Positions 16,928 to 28,196 are shown, counted from the first letter of the stretch. The stretch: DNA of 64,000 nucleotides from Mediterranea massiliensis (GCA_015060695.1 SUYA01000004.1:62001-126000), one strand, 5' to 3'. Numbers and translations are program-made. The notes: a model not told the origin generated them from the sequence alone.

Positions 16928-18868
16928 ATGATAAAAATAACTTTTCCAGATGGCTCTGTTCGTGAATTTAACGAAGGAGTAACAGGACTGCAAATTGCAG
17001 AAAGCATTAGTCAACGTTTGGCACAAGATGTGCTGGCATGTGGCGTAAATGGTGAGACTTATGATTTAGGACGTCCTATAAACGAGGATGCTCAAGTTGT
17101 GCTTTATAAATGGGAAGATGAACAGGCTAAACATGCATTCTGGCATACCAGTGCGCACTTGCTTGCCGAAGCTTTGCAAGAACTCTATCCCGGTATTCAA
17201 TTCGGTATTGGCCCGGCAATTGAAAACGGCTTCTACTATGATGTTGATCCAGGTGAAACGCCTATAAAGGAGGCAGATCTTCCTGTCATTGAAAAGAAGA
17301 TGGCTGAACTGGTTGCTAAGAAAGAAGCTGTTGTTCGCCAAGACATATCTAAGGCCGATGCGCTGAATATGTTCGGTGAACGCGGCGAAACGTATAAGTG
17401 CGAGCTTATATCAGAATTGGAAGATGGTCATATCACTACCTATACACAAGGTGCATTTACAGATTTATGTCGTGGCCCTCACTTGATGACTACTGCTCCT
17501 ATTAAAGCTATCAAGTTGACTTCCGTAGCTGGTGCATACTGGCGTGGACAAGAAGACCGTAAGATGATGACTCGTATCTATGGTATTTCCTTCCCGAAGA
17601 AGAAAATGCTTGATGAGTATCTTGTTATGCTGGAAGAGGCCAAGAAACGTGACCACCGCAAGATTGGTAAGGAAATGGATCTCTTCATGTTTTCCGATAC
17701 CGTAGGTAAGGGCTTGCCCATGTGGTTGCCAAAGGGTACAGCATTGCGCAATCGTTTGCAAGATTTCTTGCGTCGCATCCAAGCGCGTTATGATTACCAA
17801 GAAGTGATGTGTCCACCCATTGGAAATAAGTTGCTTTATATCACATCTGGTCACTATGCCAAGTATGGTAAGGATTCATTCCAACCCATTCATACACCAG
17901 AAGAGGGAGAAGAATACTTCTTGAAACCAATGAATTGTCCTCACCACTGTATGATTTATAAAAACTCGCCTCGTTCGTACAAGGATCTTCCTCTGCGTCT
18001 AGCTGAGTTTGGTACGGTTTGTCGCTATGAACAAAGTGGTGAGCTGCATGGATTGACTCGTGTACGTAGCTTTACACAAGACGATGCGCACATCTTCTGT
18101 CGTCCTGACCAGGTAAAAGATGAATTCTTGCGTGTAATGGATATCATCTCGATTGTATTCCAATCAATGAATTTCGAAAACTTTGAAGCGCAAATCTCAT
18201 TGCGTGACAAAGAAAATCGTACAAAATACATCGGTAGCGATGAAAATTGGGAAAGAGCAGAACAAGCTATCGTAGAAGCTTGCGAAGAAAAAGGTTTGAA
18301 GGCAAGAGTAGAATATGGTGAAGCTGCATTCTATGGTCCTAAACTTGACTTTATGGTGAAAGATGCAATTGGACGCCGTTGGCAATTGGGTACTATTCAG
18401 GTAGACTACAACTTGCCCGAACGTTTTGAGCTTGAATATACAGGCTCGGACAATCAAAAACATCGTCCTGTGATGATACACCGTGCACCATTCGGTTCAA
18501 TGGAACGCTTCGTAGCTGTGCTTATAGAGCATACTGCAGGTAAGTTCCCCTTGTGGTTAACTCCTGACCAGGTAGCCATCCTTCCTATCAGCGAGAAATA
18601 CAATGATTATGCAGAAGAAGTGAAGCAACTACTCAGAAAATATGATGTGCGTGCTATTGTGGACGATCGCAATGAAAAGATTGGCCGCAAGATTCGTGAC
18701 AACGAAATGAAACGCATTCCATATATGCTTATCGTAGGCGAAAAAGAGGCTGAAAACAAGGAAGTTTCAGTACGTAAGCAAGGAGAAGGCGACCAAGGAA
18801 CCCTGAAAATTGAAGATTTTGCTAAAAAAGTTAGCGAAGAAGTTCAAAATATGATAAATAAATGGTAA
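16928..18868 (+). CDS. thrS: Threonyl-tRNA synthetase
   Basis: The 646-residue class II synthetase charges tRNA-Thr. An N-terminal TGS domain ([10 protein letters not shown], 1-60) precedes the second editing-type domain with [11 protein letters not shown] and [11 protein letters not shown]. The catalytic core contains [14 protein letters not shown] (motif 2) and [11 protein letters not shown] (motif 3). The last 100 residues form the anticodon-binding domain. The start M-I-K-I-T-F-P-D-G matches the family; ATG 16901 would add nine residues right at the promoter. infC follows after 57 nt. Confidence 0.97.
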   Translation: MIKITFPDGSVREFNEGVTGLQIAESISQRLAQDVLACGVNGETYDLGRPINEDAQVVLYKWEDEQAKHAFWHTSAHLLAEALQELYPGIQFGIGPAIENGFYYDVDPGETPIKEADLPVIEKKMAELVAKKEAVVRQDISKADALNMFGERGETYKCELISELEDGHITTYTQGAFTDLCRGPHLMTTAPIKAIKLTSVAGAYWRGQEDRKMMTRIYGISFPKKKMLDEYLVMLEEAKKRDHRKIGKEMDLFMFSDTVGKGLPMWLPKGTALRNRLQDFLRRIQARYDYQEVMCPPIGNKLLYITSGHYAKYGKDSFQPIHTPEEGEEYFLKPMNCPHHCMIYKNSPRSYKDLPLRLAEFGTVCRYEQSGELHGLTRVRSFTQDDAHIFCRPDQVKDEFLRVMDIISIVFQSMNFENFEAQISLRDKENRTKYIGSDENWERAEQAIVEACEEKGLKARVEYGEAAFYGPKLDFMVKDAIGRRWQLGTIQVDYNLPERFELEYTGSDNQKHRPVMIHRAPFGSMERFVAVLIEHTAGKFPLWLTPDQVAILPISEKYNDYAEEVKQLLRKYDVRAIVDDRNEKIGRKIRDNEMKRIPYMLIVGEKEAENKEVSVRKQGEGDQGTLKIEDFAKKVSEEVQNMINKW

Positions 18869-18873
18869 CTTTG
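18866..18873 (+). promoter_or_regulatory. -7 box upstream of infC
   Basis: TAACTTTG overlaps the thrS stop codon and could give the infC-rpmI-rplT unit a promoter of its own. No good -33 box is seen. Confidence 0.4.
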
Positions 18874-18925
18874 CGCCCAATTTAGTAATAACCAATAAGA
18901 AACAAACAACGGTACACGTTATTTA

Positions 18926-19513
18926 ATGAAAAATGACAATTTAAAAGGGCAACACCGGATTAACGAACAAATCCGTGCCAAAGAAGTCCGCATTGTGGGC
19001 GATGAAATAGAATCAAAGGTATATCCAATTGCTCAAGCATTGAGAATTGCAGAAGAACATGAGGCTGACCTTGTGGAGATTTCTCCAAATGCACAACCAC
19101 CCGTTTGTCGTATTATTGATTATTCTAAATTCTTGTATCAACTGAAGAAACGTCAGAAAGAGCAGAAAGCCAAGCAGGTAAAAGTAAACGTTAAAGAGAT
19201 ACGTTTCGGCCCTCAGACTGATGATCATGACTACAACTTCAAGTTGAAGCATGCCAAAGGATTCTTGGAAGATGGAGACAAGGTGAAGGCCTATGTATTC
19301 TTTAAAGGTCGTTCTATCCTTTTCAAAGAGCAAGGTGAAGTTTTATTGCTACGTTTTGCTAACGATTTGGAAGATTACGCAAAGGTTGATCAAATGCCGG
19401 TTCTTGAAGGAAAACGCATGACGATTCAACTTTCTCCGAAGAAGGCTGGCGCTTCTAAAAAAATAAATCTTAAGGCAGAAAAAGTCGTTAAGGAAGAAAA
19501 AGAAAATGTGTAA
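18926..19513 (+). CDS. infC: Translation initiation factor IF-3
   Basis: The 195-residue protein has the IF-3 N-domain ([13 protein letters not shown]...[12 protein letters not shown]), a Lys-rich linker helix ([11 protein letters not shown]) and the C-domain ([15 protein letters not shown]). IF-3 binds the 30S subunit and enforces start-codon selection. A 20-residue charged tail ends the protein. The start codon is an ordinary ATG, unlike the AUU of E. coli. It heads the conserved infC-rpmI-rplT cluster. Confidence 0.97.
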   Translation: MKNDNLKGQHRINEQIRAKEVRIVGDEIESKVYPIAQALRIAEEHEADLVEISPNAQPPVCRIIDYSKFLYQLKKRQKEQKAKQVKVNVKEIRFGPQTDDHDYNFKLKHAKGFLEDGDKVKAYVFFKGRSILFKEQGEVLLLRFANDLEDYAKVDQMPVLEGKRMTIQLSPKKAGASKKINLKAEKVVKEEKENV

Positions 19514-19571
19514 CGCCAATGGTATAGTGCGTTTCCATTATATATTTTAATAATTAAAAAATAAAAGTAAG

Positions 19572-19769
19572 ATGCCGAAAATTAAAACGAACTCCGGTGC
19601 TAAAAAAAGATTCACTCTTACCGGAACGGGAAAAATCAAAAGAAAGCACGCTTTTCATAGTCACATTCTGACTAAGAAAACTAAGAAGCAAAAGAGAAAC
19701 TTATGTCACTCAACTATTGTTGACGTAACCAACGTAGGTCAAGTTAAGGAACTCTTAGCTATGAAGTAA
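19572..19769 (+). CDS. rpmI: 50S ribosomal protein L35
   Basis: The 65-residue basic protein begins [14 protein letters not shown], the standard L35 start, and has the conserved [17 protein letters not shown] segment. It is a component of the large ribosomal subunit. It lies 58 nt after infC. Confidence 0.97.
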   Translation: MPKIKTNSGAKKRFTLTGTGKIKRKHAFHSHILTKKTKKQKRNLCHSTIVDVTNVGQVKELLAMK

Positions 19770-19821
19770 TTTCAAAAAGAAGAGCGTAAAAAAGTATTAT
19801 TAAAGTTATTAACCGAATGCA

Positions 19822-19855
19822 TTAGCTTTAAGTCCGCTGATGATAGCGGCGCTAA
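19822..19855 (+). promoter_or_regulatory. Possible rplT leader hairpin
   Basis: In the 107-nt rpmI-rplT gap, CCGCT (19834-19838) pairs with AGCGG (19845-19849), and outer arms TTAGC (19822-19826) and GCTAA (19851-19855) also pair. No U-run follows, so it is not a terminator. A ribosomal-protein binding leader is an inference. Confidence 0.4.
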
Positions 19856-19876
19856 CATTCAAAAAGAAGTAAAACT

Positions 19877-20227
19877 ATGCCAAGATCAGTAAATCATGTT
19901 GCTTCTAGAGCAAGAAGAAAGAAAATTTTGAAGTTAACCAGAGGTTACTTTGGTGCAAGAAAAAACGTATGGACTGTTGCCAAAAACACTTGGGAAAAGG
20001 GTCTTACATATGCATTTCGCGACCGTAAGAATAAGAAAAGAAACTTCCGTGCATTGTGGATTCAACGTATCAATGCTGCTGCTCGTTTGGAAGGTATGTC
20101 TTATTCGAAGTTGATGGGTGCATTGCACAAGGCTGGTATTGAAATCAACCGTAAGGTGTTGGCCGATTTGGCAATGAATCATCCTGAAGCATTTAAGGCT
20201 ATTGTTGCTAAGGCTAAGGCTGCTTAA
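19877..20227 (+). CDS. rplT: 50S ribosomal protein L20
   Basis: The 116-residue highly basic protein has the usual start [14 protein letters not shown] and family segments R-G-Y-F-G-A-R-K-N and [11 protein letters not shown]20 is an early assembly protein of the 50S subunit, and in several bacteria it represses its own operon by binding mRNA. A terminator follows, then the Bacteroidales-1 RNA. Confidence 0.97.
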   Translation: MPRSVNHVASRARRKKILKLTRGYFGARKNVWTVAKNTWEKGLTYAFRDRKNKKRNFRALWIQRINAAARLEGMSYSKLMGALHKAGIEINRKVLADLAMNHPEAFKAIVAKAKAA

Positions 20228-20254
20228 TATAGCAGTAACTGATAAAACTGATAA

Positions 20255-20290
20255 ATGCTGATTACTATAAAGTAGTCAGCATTTTTTTTT
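20255..20290 (+). terminator. Terminator after rplT
   Basis: ATGCTGATTAC (20255-20265) pairs with GTAGTCAGCAT (20272-20282) with one G-U pair, followed by a nine-T run. Confidence 0.9.
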
Positions 20291-20404
20291 GTTTGTGGAA
20301 AAGGACATTTTTATATTAGCTTAGCTAATTCTTTACATTTGAATGTTAACACTATAGAAAACTGTAATACATAGATAAAAAATACGAAAATAGTCATGAG
20401 TTTT

Positions 20405-20436
20405 TTTGCTCGTTTCAAATAAACTTCATATCTTTG
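20405..20436 (+). promoter_or_regulatory. Promoter of the Bacteroidales-1 RNA
   Basis: TTTG (20405-20408), a 20-bp gap and TATCTTTG (20429-20436) form a full consensus promoter with no ORF downstream. It is therefore a non-coding RNA promoter. Confidence 0.8.
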
Positions 20437-20442
20437 TCATAC

Positions 20443-20672
20443 TAAATAATGCGAATAGAGCCGCATTGATTGGATTGGGAAACTCATCAATTTTATAGAA
20501 ACCGAGACAAGCTTCGATTCTCAATGGCGGGCCACGCCCTTCGGGGTAACCTTTGAGTCGGTGGATTACAAAGAGGACGAGCACTCAAAACATGTCGTTC
20601 GGAGTTTCATCACATCATCGGTGCGGCTTTCTTATAAAGGGCAACAAATATCAATGTATTTGTTGCCCTGTT
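20443..20672 (+). ncRNA. Bacteroidales-1 RNA (possible 6S-like RNA)
   Basis: A consensus promoter and a strong terminator bracket a roughly 230-nt non-coding unit directly downstream of rplT. That is the recorded genomic position and build of the Bacteroidales-1 motif. The 5' segment AGCCGCA (20459-20465) pairs with TGCGGCT near the 3' end (about 20622-20628), closing a long structure. Internal GC-rich hairpins include GGCGGGCCACGCC around 20526. From memory, this motif has been discussed as the Bacteroides 6S RNA (RNA polymerase binding), but I cannot confirm that here. The 5' end is estimated from the promoter. Confidence 0.75.
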
Positions 20673-20675
20673 TTT
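20639..20675. terminator. Terminator of the Bacteroidales-1 RNA
   Basis: GGGCAACAAATA (20639-20650) pairs perfectly with TATTTGTTGCCC (20657-20668), followed by TGTTTTTATTT. It lies immediately against the end of convergent mltG and may help to stop that transcript too. Confidence 0.9.
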
Positions 20676-21702
20676 ATTTGAATATTTTTCGCTGATTCAG
20701 TGCATTCCAATATTTGCGTGCATTCCTATTATGTTCACTTAGTGTTTTAGCAAAATTGTGTGTTCCCGAAAAATCTTCTTTTGCACACATGTATAGATAA
20801 TCATGCTTTTGATGATTTAAAACAGCATCAATACCTGTTGTGGTTGGGATGCGGATGGGGCCAGGTGGTAGTCCTATATTTAAATAGGTGTTGTATGCAG
20901 ATTTAATTGTTAGATGTTTGTTAGTGATTCTTCGTAAAGTAAAATCACCCAGTGCATATTTGATTGTTGGGTCTGCTTGCAATGGCATTCCTTTATGCAA
21001 ACGATTAATATATAAGCCGGCAACAATTGGTTTCTCTTGATTGTTGTTTGTTTCTTCTTCAACAATGGAGGCTAATGTAATAACTTCTTGCGGTGTGAGT
21101 CCAATTTCTTTTGCTTTCTTTTGTCGTTTCTCATTCCAAAAGCGATTATACTCTTTCTGCATTCGTTCTATGAAATCTTTTGCGCTCGTATTCCAATACA
21201 CTTCGTAGGTGTTGGGAATGAAAAGGCATTGAATAGTTTCAGGGCTATATCCTATAGATTGTAAATATATGGAGTCATTCAATAACGTTGCGATTTCGAT
21301 AGAGTCTATCATTAACTGTTGTCCGATATTTCGAGCTAATCTGTCTATGGTACGTACACTTCCGATTGTTATATTAGTAGGTTCTTGATACCCTCGATAT
21401 AAACGGCTGAATACATGATATACGTTTTCGTTTCTTCTGATAGCATATCTTCCAGTATGAATATGTTTGTCGTATTTTCGGTATTTACTCATCCACTTAA
21501 AAGCTGTTATATTTTTGGCATTGCCAATTTTCTTAACCTTATGATAAATAGAGTCAATATTGTCATTTCTGTCTATATATAAATATGTAGTCTTTTGTGG
21601 AAAGAATTGGGGAGAAAACAAATAGTAATACATTAATGCCCCTGCAATTATTCCTATGAGGGCAATTGTAATTATTGCGAGTGTGATTTTTTTCTTTTTC
21701 AT
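20674..21702 (-). CDS. mltG: Endolytic murein transglycosylase MltG (YceG-like)
   Basis: The 342-residue protein has one N-terminal membrane helix (I-T-L-A-I-I-T-I-A-L-I-G-I-I-A-G) and a periplasmic YceG domain. The catalytic region reads L-A-S-I-V-E-E-E-T and is followed by V-A-G-L-Y-I-N-R-L and L-Q-A-D-P-T-I-K-Y-A-L-G. The C-terminal part has the typical N-I-G-L-P-P-G-P-I and F-S-G-T-H-N-F. MltG cuts nascent glycan strands and sets their length. It is transcribed alone toward the Bacteroidales-1 RNA. Confidence 0.95.
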   Translation of the reverse strand: MKKKKITLAIITIALIGIIAGALMYYYLFSPQFFPQKTTYLYIDRNDNIDSIYHKVKKIGNAKNITAFKWMSKYRKYDKHIHTGRYAIRRNENVYHVFSRLYRGYQEPTNITIGSVRTIDRLARNIGQQLMIDSIEIATLLNDSIYLQSIGYSPETIQCLFIPNTYEVYWNTSAKDFIERMQKEYNRFWNEKRQKKAKEIGLTPQEVITLASIVEEETNNNQEKPIVAGLYINRLHKGMPLQADPTIKYALGDFTLRRITNKHLTIKSAYNTYLNIGLPPGPIRIPTTTGIDAVLNHQKHDYLYMCAKEDFSGTHNFAKTLSEHNRNARKYWNALNQRKIFK

Positions 21703-21727
21703 AAATATATGAGTATTATGTTTTTTA

Positions 21728-21735
21728 CAAAGATA
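21728..21735 (-). promoter_or_regulatory. -7 box of the mltG promoter
   Basis: Read leftward this is TATCTTTG, a perfect -7 box 25 nt before the mltG ATG. No clear -33 box is visible. Confidence 0.5.
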
Positions 21736-21754
21736 ATAAGAAACAATAAAAATG

Positions 21755-21782
21755 AAAAGAGATACAGCAATGTATCTCTTTT
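21755..21782. terminator. Terminator between tRNA-Thr and mltG
   Basis: AAAAGAGATACA (21755-21766) pairs with TGTATCTCTTTT (21771-21782) around GCAA, with T-rich flanks. It lies just 3' of the leftward tRNA-Thr. Confidence 0.8.
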
Positions 21783-21788
21783 TTTTTG

Positions 21789-21861
21789 AGCCACTAACCG
21801 GACTCGAACCGGTGACCTACGCGTTACGAATGCGTTGCTCTACCAACTGAGCCATAGTGGC
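21789..21861 (-). tRNA. tRNA-Thr (CGT anticodon)
   Basis: On the minus strand a full cloverleaf is seen: acceptor GCCACTA/TAGTGGC, D-arm GCTC...GAGC, anticodon loop TTCGTAA (anticodon CGT) and T-arm ACCGG-TTCGAGT-CCGGT. The discriminator is T and CCA is not encoded. It closely resembles E. coli tRNA-Thr(CGU). The acceptor starts at 21861. Confidence 0.95.
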
Positions 21862-21879
21862 ATTCGTTTTTGGGGACTG

Positions 21880-21909
21880 CAAAGGTACGTGATTATTTTA
21901 AACAGCAAA
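21880..21909 (-). promoter_or_regulatory. Promoter of tRNA-Thr
   Basis: Read leftward, TTTG (21909-21906), an 18-bp gap and TACCTTTG (21887-21880). It ends 18 nt before the tRNA. Confidence 0.65.
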
Positions 21910-22000
21910 AGATTTTAAATGGTTTTTTGATAAAAACGTTTTCTCACATCTTTTTTCAAACTTAAAAAAGAAATAACTCTGTATTCTGAAAATATTGTAT

Positions 22001-22008
22001 TACCTTTG
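22001..22008 (+). promoter_or_regulatory. -7 box upstream of the SLBB export gene
   Basis: TACCTTTG is a perfect -7 motif 51 nt before the ATG at 22060. No matching TTTG lies at normal spacing upstream. Confidence 0.5.
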
Positions 22009-22059
22009 CAAACAATTATTAGCTATATAATAGTAATTCAATAATTCAACGTTTTGTTT

Positions 22060-24507
22060 ATGCGTAAAATATTTACATTATTCTTGATGTTATTTGTTGG
22101 TACTGTTGTTGCTTTTGCGCAGCAAATGTCTGATGACCAAGTGGTACAGTATATTAAGGACGGACAAAAGGCTGGTAAGACTCAACAACAGATGACAACA
22201 GAGTTAATGAGGAGAGGCGTTACTAAGGAGCAGGTCTTGAGAATTCAAAAAAAATATGAAGAATCTAATACTGAAGGGACTAACGCTTCTATTGAAGATT
22301 CTAATAGGGATAGAACTCGTCAACGTGGCGCTTTTGTAAATAAGAATAATCGGGAAAACACCAATATCCCCCAACGCCAAATGTATATGATGGAGAATGA
22401 TTCTCTTATGCAACAAGAACCATTAATGGAAGAAATGGAGGAAGAGGAGGATCCTACTCAACAAATTTTTGGCCATAACATTTTTACTGTTGAAAATTTG
22501 ACTTTTGAACCTAGCAGTAATATTGCTACTCCGGCTAATTACCGTTTAGGTCCTGGTGATGAAGTGATAATTGATATTTGGGGAAATTCTCAAGATATGA
22601 TACGTCAAACAATATCTCCAGAAGGAACTATTCAAGTAAATACGATAGGCCCTCTTTATCTGAATGGACGTACTGTAAAAGAAGCTACTAATTATGTAAA
22701 GCAGAAGTTAGAGACAATATATGCTAATTCACAAATTAATTTATCATTGGGTAATATCCGTTCCATTCAAGTAAATGTCATGGGTGAAGTTTCTGCTCCA
22801 GGAACTTATATGCTTTCGTCATTTTCATCGGTATTCCACGCTCTTTATTCTGCCGGAGGTGTTAATAAAATCGGTAGTTTGCGTTCTATAAAGGTGGTAC
22901 GCGATGGTAAAGTATTTGCTAATTTGGATGTATATGACTTTATCATGCAGGGAAATTTTAAGGATGATATCCGCTTACAGGATGGTGATGTAGTTTTGGT
23001 TAATCCTTATGAATCTCTCATTCAAATATCAGGCAAAGTAAAACGTCCCATGTTTTATGAGATGAAACCTGTTGAAACAGTTGCAACTTTATTGGAATAT
23101 GCTGGTGGATTTACAGGAGATGCATATAAGAAGGCGGTTCGTATCATTCGTAAAAGTGGAAGAGAACATCAGATTTATAATGTCGATGAAATGGATTACT
23201 CTGTATTCCGTTTGACTGATGGAGATGTAATTAGTGTAGACTCTACTTTACAACGCTTTGAAAACAAAGTTGAAATCCGCGGAGCAGTTTATCGCGCAGG
23301 CTTGTATCAATTGAATGGTACAGTAAACACTGTAAAGCAATTGATAAAAAAAGCAGAAGGTGTTAGAGGAGATGCTTTCTTGAATCGTGCTATTTTGGAT
23401 CGTGAGCGTGAAGACTTTACTCATGAAATTATATCAGTTGATGTAAAAGGTTTGTTGAATGGTACAGTAGCAGACATTCCATTATGTAAGAATGATGTGC
23501 TCTACATTCCGAGTATTCATGATTTGAAAGAAGAAGAAACATTGACTATACATGGAGAGGTTGCCTTCCCAGGTACTTATGCTTATTCTGATAATATGAC
23601 TATCGAAGATCTGATTATCCAATCTGGTGGTTTGTTAGAGGCTGCATCTGCTGTTAAGATAGAAGTTGCTCGTCGAATTAAAAATCCTAAAAGCACCTCT
23701 TTCTCAACAGTTCTAGGCGAATCATATTCGTTTGATTTAAGAGATGGTTTCCTTGTTGGTGATAAGGTGGATAATTTCTGTTTACAACCATTCGACGAAG
23801 TTTATGTTCGTAGAAGTCCGGCTTATCAAAAACAACAAAATGTGATGATAAGTGGAGAGGTGATGTTTGGTGGAAGTTATGCTTTGACTAAGAAAAATGA
23901 GCGATTGACAGATTTGGTAGAACAAGCTGGCGGAGTTACTCCTGAAGCATATATCAAAGGAGCTCGTTTGCTACGTAAGATGACAGAAGACGAAAAACGT
24001 CGTCAAGAAGATGTGCTCCGTATGGCTCGCAGTGGGGAAGGAAAAGATTCTATTTCTATAGAAAAACTTAATTTATCTGATACATATTCGGTGGGTATTG
24101 ATTTGGAAAAAGCATTGCAGAATCCAGGAACAGATTATGATTTGGTGTTACGAGAAGGTGATGTACTATATGTGCCAGAGTATGTAAATACTATTAAAAT
24201 CAGTGGCGCTGTCATGTATCCCAATACTGTATATTATAAACCGGGTGAAAATTTGAAATACTACATCAATCAAGCTGGTGGATATGGTGATTTGGCCAGA
24301 AAACGGAAAGCATATATTGTATATATGAATGGTACTGTTTCTCGTTTGTCGTCAAGCAATTCTAAAGCTATAGAACCAGGAGCGGAAATTATTGTTCCAA
24401 GTAAGGATGAAAAGAACAAGATGAGTGTTGCTGAAGTCCTCAGCATCGGTACCACTACGGCATCATTGGCAACCATGATTGCTACGATGGTAAATCTGTT
24501 TAAATAA
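22060..24507 (+). CDS. Multi-SLBB polysaccharide export protein (Wza-like)
   Basis: The 815-residue protein has a signal peptide (M-R-K-I-F-T-L-F-L-M-L-F...F-A-Q) and a Gln/Glu/Met-rich acidic region (about 60-140). A polysaccharide export domain follows (Y-R-L-G-P-G-D-E-V-I-I-D-I-W-G, about 165-245). Several SLBB domains then repeat the pattern V-x-G-E-V-x-x-P-G-x-Y, G-A-V-Y-R-A-G-L-Y and G-A-V-M-Y-P-N-T-V. The last 25 residues are hydrophobic and could be a membrane anchor. The family exports capsule or exopolysaccharide across the outer membrane. A TTG six bases upstream was rejected in favour of ATG. No other capsule genes lie nearby, so the exported polymer is unknown. Confidence 0.88.
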   Translation: MRKIFTLFLMLFVGTVVAFAQQMSDDQVVQYIKDGQKAGKTQQQMTTELMRRGVTKEQVLRIQKKYEESNTEGTNASIEDSNRDRTRQRGAFVNKNNRENTNIPQRQMYMMENDSLMQQEPLMEEMEEEEDPTQQIFGHNIFTVENLTFEPSSNIATPANYRLGPGDEVIIDIWGNSQDMIRQTISPEGTIQVNTIGPLYLNGRTVKEATNYVKQKLETIYANSQINLSLGNIRSIQVNVMGEVSAPGTYMLSSFSSVFHALYSAGGVNKIGSLRSIKVVRDGKVFANLDVYDFIMQGNFKDDIRLQDGDVVLVNPYESLIQISGKVKRPMFYEMKPVETVATLLEYAGGFTGDAYKKAVRIIRKSGREHQIYNVDEMDYSVFRLTDGDVISVDSTLQRFENKVEIRGAVYRAGLYQLNGTVNTVKQLIKKAEGVRGDAFLNRAILDREREDFTHEIISVDVKGLLNGTVADIPLCKNDVLYIPSIHDLKEEETLTIHGEVAFPGTYAYSDNMTIEDLIIQSGGLLEAASAVKIEVARRIKNPKSTSFSTVLGESYSFDLRDGFLVGDKVDNFCLQPFDEVYVRRSPAYQKQQNVMISGEVMFGGSYALTKKNERLTDLVEQAGGVTPEAYIKGARLLRKMTEDEKRRQEDVLRMARSGEGKDSISIEKLNLSDTYSVGIDLEKALQNPGTDYDLVLREGDVLYVPEYVNTIKISGAVMYPNTVYYKPGENLKYYINQAGGYGDLARKRKAYIVYMNGTVSRLSSSNSKAIEPGAEIIVPSKDEKNKMSVAEVLSIGTTTASLATMIATMVNLFK

Positions 24508-24530
24508 AGATTGAAAGACAAATTGTAATA

Positions 24531-24562
24531 AAAAAGAGTATCGTATTCGATACTCTTTTTTT
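24531..24562. terminator. Bidirectional terminator between SLBB gene and dnaJ
   Basis: AAAAAGAGTATCG (24531-24543) pairs with CGATACTCTTTTT (24548-24560) around TATT, with A-run left and T-run right. It serves both convergent genes. Confidence 0.9.
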
Positions 24563-24574
24563 GTTAATGCTTTA

Positions 24575-25747
24575 TTAGTCAAACCAACTTTTGAATTTTC
24601 TGAAAATTTTCTCTTTGACTGAAAGATTTGGTTTGAAGTTGTCAGAATCTTCTAGACTTTCCAATGCTTTCTTTTCTTCTTTGCTTAATGTCTCTGGTAC
24701 GTATATGCTTATATTTACTAATAAATCACCTGTTCCATATCCATTTACGCTTGGTAATCCTTTACCTCTAAGGCGTAATACTTTGCCTGGTTGAGTTCCT
24801 GATTCAATCTTTACTTTTACTTTACCATCTACAGTGGGTATTTCTACTGCGCCGCCTAATGCTGCTGTCGGGAAACTTAAAAGCAGGTTGTATATCAAAT
24901 CATTTTCGTCACGTATTAATTCCTTATCAGCTTCTTCTTCTACTAAAATAAGTAAGTCTCCAGGAATACCGTTGTGCTTTCCGGCATTGCCTTTCCCGTT
25001 CATAGTCAATTGCATACCTTCGGCTACTCCTGCAGGAATCTTTACTGTTACGACTTCTTCGCCATATACAATCCCTTCACCAGCACACTCTTTACATTTT
25101 TCTTTGATAATTTTTCCTTCACCACCACATGTGGTACAAGTTACTCGTGTTTGCATGGTGCCAAGAATGGTTTGTTGGTTACGTATTACGCTTCCACTTC
25201 CCTTACATGTTGGACAAGTTTCGGTTCCACTGTTTCCTTCAGCACCGGTTCCATTGCAATGGCTACACGGAACATATTTCTTCAGCTTGAATTTTTTTTC
25301 TACACCAGTTGAAACTTCTTTCAGATTTAGCTTTACTTTGACGCGTAAATCAGAACCGCGGAATCGGCGTTGTTGTGCGCCTCCATAATCACCACCAAAG
25401 CCGCTGAATCCACCACTAAATCCTCCCCGACCTCCAAAGATGTCGCCAAACATAGAGAAGATGTCGTCCATGGACATGCCTCCTCCGAATCCACCAAAGG
25501 GGCCTCCGTTTCCTGCTGCACCGCTCATTCCTGCATGCCCAAACTGGTCGTATCGGGCACGTTTGTCCGGATTGCTCAAGACGTCATAGGCTTCTGCTGC
25601 TTCCTTGAACTTCTCTTCTGCTTCCTTATCTCCTTGATTTCTGTCAGGATGATATTGAATAGCTTTTTTTCGGTATGCTTTTTTTATTTCATCGGCCGAA
25701 GCGTTCTTTGCAACGTCCAGCACTTCATAATAATCTCTTTTTTTCAT
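24575..25747 (-). CDS. dnaJ: Chaperone protein DnaJ
   Basis: The 390-residue Hsp40 co-chaperone stimulates DnaK ATPase and binds unfolded clients. Domains in order: J domain with His33-Pro34-Asp35, a long Gly/Phe-rich region (about 75-125), a zinc-binding region with four Cys motifs ([32 protein letters not shown]), and the C-terminal client-binding domain. It follows grpE by 11 nt in one leftward operon; dnaK is not in the window. Confidence 0.97.
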   Translation of the reverse strand: MKKRDYYEVLDVAKNASADEIKKAYRKKAIQYHPDRNQGDKEAEEKFKEAAEAYDVLSNPDKRARYDQFGHAGMSGAAGNGGPFGGFGGGMSMDDIFSMFGDIFGGRGGFSGGFSGFGGDYGGAQQRRFRGSDLRVKVKLNLKEVSTGVEKKFKLKKYVPCSHCNGTGAEGNSGTETCPTCKGSGSVIRNQQTILGTMQTRVTCTTCGGEGKIIKEKCKECAGEGIVYGEEVVTVKIPAGVAEGMQLTMNGKGNAGKHNGIPGDLLILVEEEADKELIRDENDLIYNLLLSFPTAALGGAVEIPTVDGKVKVKIESGTQPGKVLRLRGKGLPSVNGYGTGDLLVNISIYVPETLSKEEKKALESLEDSDNFKPNLSVKEKIFRKFKSWFD

Positions 25748-25758
25748 AGGGCTTTATA

Positions 25759-26349
25759 TTATTCTCCTACCACTACTTTAGCGTGGCGTATAACTTTGTC
25801 ATTCAGAGTATAACCGGTTTGGATGCACTCTATGATTTTTCCTTTTAGTTCTTCGGTCGGAGCGGGAATTACTGCAACAGCTTCATGAAAGTCGGTATCC
25901 AATGGCCTATCTGCTGTCTCAATAATTTTTACACCGTTCTGATTTAATGTTGACATGAATTTGTGGTAGATGATTTCTACTCCTTCTCTTACAGCGGCTA
26001 CGTCACTAGCTGTTTCCATATTTTTAAGTGCACGTTCAAAGTCGTCGATGATGGGCAGAATGCTGCTGATGCTTTTTTCTCCACCATTAAGAATAAGTTC
26101 GGCTTTTTCTTTTATAGTTCTTTTCCGGTAGTTATCGAATTCGGCAGACAGACGTAGATATTTATCTTTCTGTTCCTCAATGGTCTCGTTTGCCTTTTTC
26201 AACTCTTCGGCAAGTTTTTCTTCTTCGCTTAGCGGAGTCAATTCTTCTTGTTGGGCCGTTTCCTGTCCGTCAAATTCTTCATTGTTATCGGTTTGCAAGG
26301 TTTCTTGCAACTCTTCTTGAGTGCTGTTTTCTTTTTCTTTTGAGCTCAT
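25759..26349 (-). CDS. grpE: Nucleotide exchange factor GrpE
   Basis: The 196-residue protein has a long acidic, Gln/Glu-rich N-terminus (about 1-50) and a coiled-coil (E-E-K-L-A-E-E-L-K-K-A-N-E-T-I-E-E-Q-K). The GrpE signature F-D-N-Y-R-K-R-T is followed by a beta domain ending G-Y-T-L-N-D-K-V-I-R-H-A-K-V-V-V. GrpE releases ADP from DnaK. It heads the grpE-dnaJ operon. No CIRCE-type inverted repeat was noticed upstream. Confidence 0.96.
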   Translation of the reverse strand: MSSKEKENSTQEELQETLQTDNNEEFDGQETAQQEELTPLSEEEKLAEELKKANETIEEQKDKYLRLSAEFDNYRKRTIKEKAELILNGGEKSISSILPIIDDFERALKNMETASDVAAVREGVEIIYHKFMSTLNQNGVKIIETADRPLDTDFHEAVAVIPAPTEELKGKIIECIQTGYTLNDKVIRHAKVVVGE

Positions 26350-26437
26350 ATTATTTTATTTTTTTTGATTCTATTGTTTCATACAATTATTAGTAACAAA
26401 TGGTTTGCCAAAGATGTTAACTAAGTCAATTTTGGCG

Positions 26438-26445
26438 CAAAGATA
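26438..26445 (-). promoter_or_regulatory. -7 box of the grpE-dnaJ promoter
   Basis: Read leftward this is TATCTTTG, 88 nt before the grpE ATG. No -33 TTTG is visible at normal spacing. Confidence 0.45.
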
Positions 26446-26499
26446 ATGCTTTTATGTCAGTTTGTCAGCGTTTACGCAGGTGAATAGTGAAAAAATGGC

Positions 26500-26507
26500 T
26501 ACCTTTG
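26500..26507 (+). promoter_or_regulatory. -7 box of the ABC-F gene promoter
   Basis: TACCTTTG lies 47 nt before the ATG at 26555. No matching -33 box is visible. Confidence 0.45.
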
Positions 26508-26554
26508 CATTCGCTTAATATAGTATTGGGATATAATTTATAAATAGATAGTAG

Positions 26555-28171
<1,617 letters not shown>

Positions 28172-28196
28172 ATTATTTTTAATTTATGCCTAAATT

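Noticed and set aside
20447-20640. RNase P RNA or tmRNA
   Set aside because: The conserved cores of those RNAs are not seen and the unit is too short; position and layout fit Bacteroidales-1 better.
25333-25521. ORFs opposite or out of frame in the dnaJ Gly/Phe region
   Set aside because: Low-complexity coding sequence of dnaJ leaves other frames open; no independent evidence of a gene.
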